Shown here: positions 55,911-64,000 of the stretch, one piece after another
How the letters are laid out: each line of letters starts with the position of its first letter
Position numbering within the stretch: the stretch's first letter is position 1
Assembly: GCA_947359465.1 (NCBI GenBank)
Contig: OX375872.1
Location: 84,438,931-84,502,930 of the forward strand
From: Metellina segmentata
Lineage: Eukaryota; Arthropoda; Arachnida; Araneae; Tetragnathidae
Length of the DNA: 64,000 nucleotides
Direction: 5' to 3'
Program-made: the position numbers and the translations under genes
Notes under the pieces: generated by a model
What the model saw: the letters and a program-made list of their open reading frames with translations, nothing else
Told to the model about the DNA's origin: nothing
Database searches by the model: none

Positions 55911-57728
55911 CGGCTGCTTATTTGGTACGTGAAAATGGCACCGTTAAGTTCAAAATTACTTCATTTTTTTCTGTCTAAAAGGGATATTTATAAGGAAAGT
56001 TTTCTGAACTTATGTAATTTTTTACAAAATCTTGAGAAAGTTTCTACAGTTACTCTTTATAAAAGAAAAAATAAAGGAATAAAACGCCATTGGGCTGCTG
56101 CATTAACAAAAGATAACTCTAAAAATGTAGTTTTTAATAATCAGCATATCAAGTTTTGAAATTACTTAATAAATCAAGTTGAAAATTAAAATTATGTTGA
56201 TTAAAACATTTTATTGAACAAGAAAAAATACAATACAAGTAATCATGAATGAACAGATTTATTTGTAAATCGGATATTTTTATAGTTAGAAAAAGAAAAA
56301 ATTAAATTATATCTTTCGTTTCTGTAACCGGTCGAAATATTTTAGTGCATTTAATATTTTAATGACATTTCATGTTCAAAATAGATTGATATTTTTCTCT
56401 CTAAAGCGGAAAAAAAAAGAGCACATTTTCTCAAAATTCTTACTTATTTCATTCAATTCCTTCATTCTAACAGAAAATAAATATATTTTATAAATGTTTT
56501 CGATTTTTTTTATTACTGTAATGTTATTTAAAATGTACTGACAGGATGATATTTTATAATGATATCTTTGAAACAATTCTTAATACTTAAATCATAACTT
56601 TCCAAAGTTTGTAAATGCGTAATAAGTGCTAACATCTCTTGTTATATACATAAAGCATATCAACATAATTTTACACTACAATGATTCAGTTTTATCTGCA
56701 TAAGCACTGAATTTGAAACATGCTTAAAAGTTTATTCTAAGACAGCAAAATAAGAAAGTAAAAGATCATATCTATATAATTGGTGAAAAGTCGCACATTT
56801 ACTCGTAATTTGCTGACTTGAACTCCTTTGCAATTACTTGATACTTAAATCAATATTTGTGAATGAAGAAAAAGAGACAGTAATCAAATTTAAACTTCAA
56901 GTTGTAATGGAAAGGAATGCTTTCTTGATACTTCATTTTAAAGAAACAGTGTCTGGTAGTGGGTCTAGACGTACGGAAAATAACAATAGTTCAGGTGCCT
57001 GAGGGTTTTTCTATAGATTTCCGCTTTTACACTAGTTTTTTAAATTACATTTATCGTTTCTCTGTTGATTCTAAATTTTCGGAAAATTATCTGCTCTCAG
57101 TCGATTTGAGTATTCCCGATTCAATGGGTTGATTTTTACTGCAAAAACTGCTAGTTTTACCAAAAAATTATTTATTGTCTTAACCAAAGATAAAATCAAT
57201 TCCTGCTTCATACACTTTTGCTCACACTCTTTTATGACTTACCACTTTCATAAAAATATAAAGAATAAAGATATTTGAATTTTTATTAGTATATATACTG
57301 AGAATTGGATGTTTAAAAAGTTGTATTTTGCAAAAAATTAAAAGTTCAAATCATGGATATTTAACAAAGTTAAAATATATATACGTATTACTAAGAAAAT
57401 AAGTCTTATGCTTTCTAGTGTAAGAATTTTTGTTACGCAAGAAACTATCACTAAGTCATATTTATTGACTTCGTAATGTATCTCTCTACACTGTAATGCT
57501 AATGAATACTATAATTTCAGGATTAAAGATAACTTTTATACTGCTAAATAAATCTATTTATTTTCTTGATAATATAAAAGTTTTAAACAATACACTAGAT
57601 ATAATCTAGATAACATTTCATATTCATTCATCTGGATTTACACTAGATAATCGACACTAGATTTCATACACAAAATTACCATAATTGTAATACTCATTTT
57701 ATTTCATTACCCTCATTGGCGGATTTCA
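55911..57728. other. AT-rich, nothing recognised
   Basis: The frame at 55929-56159 is Lys/Phe-rich and unassigned. Otherwise featureless, apart from CACTAGAT-type short repeats near 57590-57660. Confidence 0.4.
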
Positions 57729-57882
57729 TGACAAGGTTATCACTAAGCATCTTATCACTAAGCAAAACTGACCAGATCTTGATCTCGTCATCACAAAAAA
57801 TCGACAGTATCTTAAAGAAAATATACATTTTCATTAACAAAACTAGTCATGTATTGTTGTACAAAACCACTTGGAGGGTTAA
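57729..57882 (+). mobile_element. TTAA-pal element copy 18, degraded
   Basis: ACTAAGCAAAACTGACCAGA, TCTTGATCTCGTCATCAC and AATATACATTTTCATTAAC; the right end is CCACTTGGAGGGTTAA. The palindromes are mostly lost. Confidence 0.82.
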
Positions 57883-58570
57883 TTTTTTGACCAATATTTG
57901 CCAGTTGGCAAATCATAATGACAAATAAAATAAATTAAATGTGAATTCCATGAATCACTCGTAGCAATTTTTTATCATGAAACTTAAATTTTTATAGATT
58001 TTATTATTGATTTCTACTAGAAAAGGCATTTGATGGTATAAAATATTGTGCTTAAAATTTACTTTTTATAAAAATGCAGTAAAAAGTGTAAAAAACAGCC
58101 AAGAATACCATTTACTCTAAACGTCATATTTTAAAAAATAGTTAAAATTATTAGAGTTTGTAAAATGAATTATCTTCTCAAAACCTTGATTCAGGAATTG
58201 TGCTACAGTCATTAGTATATTTGTATATTTAAATTAATTATGGACTTTAACGTCAGTTATCCTTGGAAAAAAAACATGAAAAAAGAGCAAAATGCAAAAA
58301 ATATTTTGCGGAAAGTAAAGCTAAGCGTAAATTGCCCATTTAGAGAAAAAGTTAAAAACAAAATATACCCATGTCAAATATGACTATCAATACTTTAAAA
58401 AATTTTATATCTCCAGTTCTAATGGTCATAAAAGTAATATAATGAGTGATTTAAAAAACTAAAGAATTGTACTATAATATATAACAATTTCAAAATTGTG
58501 AAATTTGGATGAAAATGGCGTTTTTAAGGTATACAGATACCTTAAAGCCTTGTTTCAACGAACCACCCAA
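57883..58570. other. AT-rich, nothing recognised
   Basis: No element ends or ORF worth calling. Confidence 0.4.
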
Positions 58571-58654
58571 TTTGTTTCGACGAGGTATCTTGTCCATCAA
58601 GATCTGGTTAGTTTTTCTCGTGAAGAGATACATCGTTGAGATCAGGAGTGTTAA
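58571..58654 (-). mobile_element. TTAA-pal element copy 19, truncated
   Basis: TTTGTTTCGACGAGGTATCT, TGTCCATCAAGATCTGGTTA, AGAGATACATCGTTGAGATC and AGGAGTGTTAA. Confidence 0.82.
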
Positions 58655-59391
58655 ACAGTTTATCACACCAAATACGTGAGACAATATTGCACTTGTGATA
58701 CAATATTTTAAGCTAAATTATAGAAAATAGTTACCTCTAAATAACAGATACAGACCTAAATAATCTATTTTTTAATTTTAATTTCTACTCGTACCTTTTA
58801 ATTGTTTTATCTAGTTGAATCAAGTTGAAGCTCACTGCATACTTGCATTTTGCACATGCTTGTTTCTTGACCGTGTGATATGTGATCATTAAAATAGGAT
58901 GTTTACTTGTAATATGATTTGTAAATACTGCAATTATTTCTGTACATACGTAAAATGAATTTTTAAATTTTTATTCCGTGCTTCTTTCCGTCAAATAATA
59001 TGCCCCATACATTCGGAAAGGTGAATCATATGAACTACGTGATCAGATTTTTTCTTACCTGACCTGTTGTGACTTTTCAAATGTCAAACGATTAAGTATT
59101 TGTAAATCAGAGTTTACTATCTACTGTACGTTACGAATTACTCTCTGTCAATCAGATACAAATCTTATCCTTGTTGTTTCTCATGCGTACACTGGCAGAC
59201 CAGAGGAGTGCCAGGCCCGTCGAAGACGGCAAGAGGCGAGGGGGTGCCCCTTCCATGTTATTAAGCCCCATTAGGAGGAAGTCCTACTTTTGCTCGACAT
59301 ACATGGCACATTTGTTTTACAGGAAGGCCCCTTTCATACATAAATTCACTCACTCACATCGTAATTTAGATCCCAATCAGAGGCCGATAAC
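58655..59391. other. No gene recognised
   Basis: A GC-richer patch at 59185-59290 contains a 75-codon frame without family signature. Confidence 0.35.
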
Positions 59392-59614
59392 CAGGTAACT
59401 CAGGTACCCCCAGAGGTATTGATTTGGTATGGGAGCATGGGAGACTTTGTGACCACGACCTATTTAACGTGCCCCAGTCACCATTAGTGAACACGACGGT
59501 CTTTAGCCAGGTCGAAGCGCCGATCTCGTATTCATCAGAATTGCAGGCTTCGCAGAACCCACAACCCTTCTGATGCGAGCCCGACGCTCTACTGACTGAG
59601 CTATCGCGGCTCAT
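59392..59614 (-). mobile_element. SINE-3, tRNA-headed, related in part to SINE-1
   Basis: On the minus strand the head GCCGCGATAGCTCAGTCAGT then AGAGCG is a good tRNA 5' end with A box, followed by GGGTTGTGGGTTC (B-box region). Downstream AAAGACCGTCGTGTTCACTA, GGGGCACGTTAAATAGGTCG and TGGTCACAAAGTC parallel the SINE-1 body start. The 3' part (CCCATACCAAATCAATACCT, GGGGGTACCTGAGTTACC) does not. It is a mosaic of a different head on a shared body. Confidence 0.82.
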
Positions 59615-60269
59615 CTTATCCTTAGCTGAAACTTATGAAGCAGGAGTTTCTGAATCCAAAGCTTAGTTTTCACCCCATAAAAATTATTGTCAATTTTTAT
59701 GTTTAGGTCATAAACAGAACATCAAATTTAGTTCCAATCGCGTTTTTTAATTACAAACATAGCCTGAAATCAATCAAAAATGCTCATATGTAGAAATTCC
59801 ATCTTTAATGCATGCATGAAAAGGCAGGACAAGTATTTTCCCCTTGTTTTTAAGAATTACAAGAGTTCTAGAAGTACTTTTGTTCAAAATTTTCCAGATT
59901 TTGATGCTTCAGTTTCGATCACGTTTAGGCAACAAGCCTGTTTCTAATAGTTTTATTTTCATAACAACACTCAATTCGTGGTAGTGCTTTTTTACTGAAG
60001 TAATGCAATAAAATTATTATTAATCTCACCATTCAGTGACGGAATATTTGATAGCAATAAACTTCATTTAATGCAATATACTTCTAAAGAGCATTGAATA
60101 CATTTCCCCCTCATTAGTAATAGCAAACTATTTGTTTTAGAAAATACATATAAGAAACTATACAGTTATTCAAGAAAACCAATTTTATAAATTATTTAAT
60201 CAAATGCAAAATTTGCAAGAGCTAAGAACAACTTAACTCTTGATTTAATTGATCTGCCAACGTTTAGTT
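59615..60269. other. AT-rich, nothing recognised
   Basis: No element ends or ORF worth calling. Confidence 0.4.
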
Positions 60270-60406
60270 TTAACCTTGCTGATGGTTATCTAGATGAGGT
60301 CATTAACTAAACTGACTCGATGTTGATGGACGAGATATCTCGTCATTAGCAAAGGTGATCAGATCTCGATCGATGTAACATCTCGTATAAACCACTTGGA
60401 GGGTAA
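60270..60406 (+). mobile_element. TTAA-pal element copy 20, shortened
   Basis: TTAACCTTGCTGATGGTTAT; the perfect palindrome GACGAGATATCTCGTC at 60329-60344; CATTAGCAAAGGTGATCAGA; the right end CCACTTGGAGGGTAA. Confidence 0.9.
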
Positions 60407-61029
60407 ATATGGCAAATTGGTGTTACCACTTTTTTGCATGGCTGTATATCTTCCGTGTCAGAATAAAAGGGGTTAAGTCTGACTTTCGATGGGTTCAAAT
60501 GAGTCAAGTGCACCATTATAATTTAAAAATAATGTATGCTTAAATCAATCTAACAAATCAAAGATTTCTAAATTACAATTATATTTAATGAAATGCTTCT
60601 TTTTCTCTTTGAATATTTGTGAGAAAGAAAAGTATTGAAATTAAAATTATTTGAGAAGGTAGTTATTTTGACTTAAGTCCTTTTGCCCTGACACAAGATA
60701 TATAACTCGTAGTAGTATTATGTATTACCATTCGCTGTTTTGTTGGGAGTTGCCAACAAATATAAGAGGGAAATGTTTCATAGGTGATCAATAAGTATTT
60801 GATATATTGTTTCCTAAAAATTGTTTTAAACATTAAGGGAGAATACTTTCAGAACTATATTATGAATTATTTTTGTCACGTTTTTCTTAAAATTTATTTC
60901 TTTACCGTTCACACTTCACGAGGACCAATTTTTAAATCACGCGATATTGCAGCCATGTTCGGTAGCCAGTCTCAGTGTTACGTACAAACATAAAACAGAA
61001 TATCATGTTTGTGAGCTGCAGTAGAATCT
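60407..61029. other. AT-rich, nothing recognised
   Basis: Short frames only. Confidence 0.4.
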
Positions 61030-62520
61030 CTTGAGAAGAGGAGCCCATGATTTATTACCGCATTGAGCACTCGAGTCGGCGCTTAACTTTACTCATTCCG
61101 TGGCACTTTACTTGGAAATTATTGAGACAAATAAGGTTGTAAAGCGAATTGTTTCATAAACAGATCACTGCAATCATTTTTGTTGGAAGTTTGCGTCATT
61201 AATAGAGCAGACAATTTTTCTCAGTCTCTCGCTTTAAAGAGGCCTCGAAGTAAAAGCTATAAATTTGGCCCCGAACAAAGAGTGTTTTCACATTCCGAGG
61301 AATCTCATGGGGGGAATTTCATAGTTCCTCGAGAAATCTCACGGAATCAAGGAATGAACTGTTCAATAAATCGCTCCAGGCAGGGGACCAATATGATACA
61401 TCGATTAAATCGCTTTCAGTAGAGATCGCATTTGAGCCCCAAGATTAATGTTCACCGTCGAAGTTTCTGCTCGCAAAAATACTTCTGTTCCGGAACTCCC
61501 CCGACACACAGCATGTTCTGCTGGCGGAGGTACTTGCGATCTCTGGAGTCACTGACGAGTGCCAGAACTATGATGAACTTCCACCGGCATGGAAAAGAGT
61601 GGGGGAGTGTCATTGGTATGCATGATGGTAAGCCCGTCTGCCAGTCCTTCCCCCCATCCACTAACAAAACGAGTGGTGAATCCTACCAATGCGAGATGTA
61701 TATTTCATACATGACTGCTCGCATGTGACTCGACTTAGCTGTTGCACAGCCTTGCTCCGGAGTGCTTAATTGAGATTAATAAAGCTTCTGGTGGTGTCCC
61801 AGCTTCCCCGATGTGGCAGGATGAAAAATCATCTTCTTTTCGTCAGGGGAACCTGAATCCATCAAGAGCCAAGTTCCCTAAAGGTTTACCCGGAGACTTG
61901 CACTTGTGCATTTATATTTATTTGTAACGTTCCATCTACGGAGGGATGTCCATGCTATGTGGAGGTGAGAACTTTGGACGCATGAGGGATGAAATATAGT
62001 AGCGAAGAACGGAAACCATTTTCGGTACCCTGTCTCAGTTATTTTTTTCGGGTCCTTCCTTCTTTCGCTGTTTTTTCTTCCCCGCCATGTGGTCGAAAAG
62101 TCTTTCGTGAGGAGGATTCGATGCTTGCCTGCAGGCAGGAAAATAAATGGTTCTTCTGCAAGAAGTTTTCCGGAACAGAGAGAGAGAGAGAGAGAGAGAG
62201 AGTCAACATTCCTGACCTAGTGTCAAAAGCTGAGTTTTACAATGTTCTCTCTCTCTTTCTCGAACCCCTTTTGCCTTCTGGGAAAGCTTTTTCGCTTTAC
62301 CTTTTCTTTCTTACCCCCAAGTTTTCAAACTTTTATGTGTCTTCTTCTATTCGAGTCTCTTTTTTCTTTTGGTCGCTGCAAGTCTTTAGGATTCAAATAT
62401 TCCATGCATCGCGAAATACGCCATCTAGGCTTACAATGGGAAGAAGAATACAGAGCAGCGGCCTAAATTGTAGCCAAAGTGCGCACTTATCTTCCTGCCA
62501 TTATAAAGGAAATATAACGT
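61030..62520. other. GC-richer complex island 11 (candidate regulatory block)
   Basis: This is the longest such block. The 180-codon frame at 61989-62531 is interrupted by an Arg-Glu run from a (GA)n tract and otherwise is Phe/Ser-rich, so I reject it as a gene. Opposed frames at 61432-61728 and 61452-61667 are not recognised. No mobile element inside. Confidence 0.38.
62177..62202. repeat. (GA)n microsatellite
   Basis: About thirteen GA units. On the opposite strand it is a (TC)n tract of the type bound by GAGA-like factors in insects. Confidence 0.93.
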
Positions 62521-63339
62521 ATATTATCTGAAAGAGTATATTTTGCATGTGGAAGATGAGCACACATGAACAGCATAGCCTCCCCACGTATAATAACGTG
62601 ATAGTAAGTTCTGATACGTCAAATATTTATATACTTGATAACGAAATTAAAGCAGTTTTTCTCTAATTATCTTCCAACTTAAAGAAAATTCAAACGTTTA
62701 TTCAATATTACACTTGTTTAATCTTCAAATTTAACTGATATAGGCATAATTGCAGTCCTTGTTTATTTGATACATTAAAGATATCTACTGCACTTACAAA
62801 ACAGCATAACTATAATTTTTCTCCCGTGATTTGTATTGTGTTATTCAGTTGGCATAGTATATTAAATATTAAATTCTTCATGCAGTTTTGAGAAATTTTA
62901 TCTTAATTTCGTTTTATTCTGTTTTTCTCTTTCACACTTTAAATTGAACGGAAAAACGTATTTGCCGTTATCTATTTTGAACTTTTATTTAATTTCGTGT
63001 GATTATGTGGTTAATGTCCTTTAATCACACACACAGAATTTTCAAGAAACTGTCAAATTCCTCATGAGCAATTATGTCTCAGTCTCAATAAATTACATTT
63101 CTTTTAGTTTTAATATTTGAATAGAATTCATGGTTGAATGAAAAATATATTTAGTAAGCTGGTTTTGAGGCAACTATCTATGAAATGTCTGTCCTTTCTC
63201 AAATATACAACTTTCAATTACATACAAAAAATTCACAAAGAAATATACTCTATAACAAAAAGAAATCACGCACTAAGGAGTTGTCCAACAACGGTGCCGG
63301 GCTGATCAATTTGGAACGGCGCTGACTGGGGAGGCCTTC
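62521..63339. other. AT-rich, nothing recognised
   Basis: Featureless up to the Tc1-like fragment. Sequence from about 63265 (AAATCACGCACTAAGGAG) may be the element's own upstream part. Confidence 0.4.
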
Positions 63340-63640
63340 AATGACTGTTCTGTTTCCAACTGTGACCTGACGACAACCGCAGATGGGTCTTGAGACGTCC
63401 AGGGCTGCGTGGGGATCCTGACTTTACTATCGCACGCCACACATACCCACAACAGGGTATTATGGTCTGGGGTGCCATCTCCTTTGATAGACAGCCTCCT
63501 TTGTTAGTCACTTTTGGCACACTTACAGCACAGCGGTACGTAGACCACATTTTACGACCGGTTGTGTTGCCGTTCTTTTTGCGACATCCCGAACATAATA
63601 TTCAATAAGATAATGCCCGAGACTGAAGGGTGATTGTGAA
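63340..63640 (+). pseudogene. Tc1-like transposase central fragment
   Basis: FQL-stop-PDDNRRWVLRRPG leads into DPDFTIARHTYPQQ, GIMVWGAISFD, LTAQRYVDHILRPVVLPFFL then RHPEHNIQ-stop-DNARD. The WV.RRPG, MVWGAI, LTAQRYVD.IL.PVVLPF, QDNARPH order is that of Tc1-like transposases in arthropods. Two in-frame stops (TGA for a Cys codon in FQLCP; TAA for the Gln of QDNA) disable it. N- and C-terminal parts and the ends were not found. Confidence 0.9.
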
Positions 63641-63898
63641 AACATAAAGAAAGATAGAATGTGGTTCTTTGTAGGCTGTGTGACCACCTCGAACTCTGAA
63701 GCAGGCTTTTCACCGTATTCGCATACAGAGAATGAGATTAAAGAGCTTCTGTGGTAAGTTATGCAAATTGCCACAGGCTGTTTGTGTTAATTTTGAAGGT
63801 GTAACCTTTAAATATAATGCTACGTTCTGCACGCCAATGTAGGATAGACTACTCACATGCAGTTTCAATAAAAATTTGATTTAAACATTCTGTACTTA
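63641..63898. other. Nothing recognised (possible decayed 3' end of the Tc1-like element)
   Basis: No clear motif after the DNARD remnant. Confidence 0.35.
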
Positions 63899-63949
63899 CA
63901 GAGCTGTGGTAGCCTTTATGGAAGAGTAGCTACTTGGAAACCAAAGGGT
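63899..63949 (+). mobile_element. SINE-1 head fragment
   Basis: CAGAGCTGTGGTAGCCTTTA, TGGAAGAGTAGCTACTTGGA and AACC match the tRNA-like 5' end of SINE-1. The fragment stops before the B box. Confidence 0.65.
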
Positions 63950-64000
63950 AATTGGTAATGGTAATTTTTTAGTTAACGTCGTTCTAGAGCAACACAACGG
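63950..64000 (-). mobile_element. SINE-1 3' end, cut by window edge
   Basis: GGTAATTGGTAATGGTAATT is the ATTACC-type tail, then TTAACGTCGTTCTAGAGCAA and CACAACGG; it continues beyond the window. Confidence 0.88.

Noticed and set aside
59540..59614. A genuine tRNA gene on the minus strand
   Set aside because: The head resembles a tRNA 5' half with A and B boxes, but the 3' half does not fold back onto the acceptor stem and SINE body follows directly.
10058..60406. TTAA-pal as a CRISPR-like or satellite array
   Set aside because: The copies are dispersed, have defined TTAA-abutting ends and occur in both orientations, which fits transposition.
61989..62531. Longest open frame in the window (180 codons)
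   Set aside because: It spans a (GA)n microsatellite coding for an Arg-Glu run, is otherwise low complexity, and has no family signature.

Overview
The window reads as nuclear DNA of an animal, probably an arthropod. It is AT-rich and full of short interspersed elements, decayed Tc1/mariner-superfamily transposases, tRNA-headed SINEs, minisatellites and microsatellites. There are no bacterial-style gene packing, operons or Shine-Dalgarno sites. A spider or other chelicerate source would fit the repeat style, but nothing here proves it. I found no intact protein-coding host gene and no exon I can defend. The only coding sequence I recognise is broken transposase.

Three layers make up the window. 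(1) A family I call TTAA-pal has about 20 copies scattered from 10 kb to 60 kb. Its copies are 100-280 bp, have CCCTCC / GGAGGG ends abutting TTAA, and are filled with 16-bp palindromes of the type GACGAGATATCTCGTC separated by a spacer of about 27 bp (core AGATCTTGATG). This looks like a piggyBac-type non-autonomous element and is the most distinctive signal here. (2) SINE-1, about 320 bp, has a tRNA-like head with B box, a conserved body and a TACC-repeat or ATTACC-type tail. It has about 20 full or partial copies on both strands, some with clear target-site duplications. Two other tRNA-headed families (SINE-2 and SINE-3) occur in one or two copies. (3) Six or seven DNA-transposon corpses are present: Tc1-like at 3, 30.7 and 63.4 kb; mariner/IS630-like with recognisable transposase motifs at 5.1, 34.4 and 48.7 kb; and a pogo-like scrap at 30.9 kb. 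A second MITE family (TTAGAGCAGAAACTCATTAA ends) has three copies at 4.6, 35.5 and 36.5 kb.

Between these repeats lie about eleven blocks of 0.5-1.5 kb with visibly higher GC and more complex sequence (near 1.1-2.3, 15.7-16.8, 19.1-20.1, 22.2-22.9, 25.2-26.1, 29.0-29.6, 39.5-40.0, 41.7-42.5, 51.6-52.4, 54.8-55.9 and 61.0-62.5 kb). None contains a recognised mobile element and none has a convincing ORF. Some carry homeodomain-type TAATTA cores. I infer that they may be conserved non-coding or cis-regulatory islands in a gene desert or a very long intron; only comparison with related genomes could show this. The remaining sequence is AT-rich and featureless to my reading, with several local tandem arrays (6.2-7.3, 8.6-9.5, 22.9-24.0, 42.9-43.5, 50.2-50.5 and 51.0-51.4 kb).

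The elements have a readable history: SINE-1 copies sit inside a TTAA-pal copy, SINE-2 sits inside a SINE-1 copy, and a tandem duplication carries a TTAA-pal copy with it.
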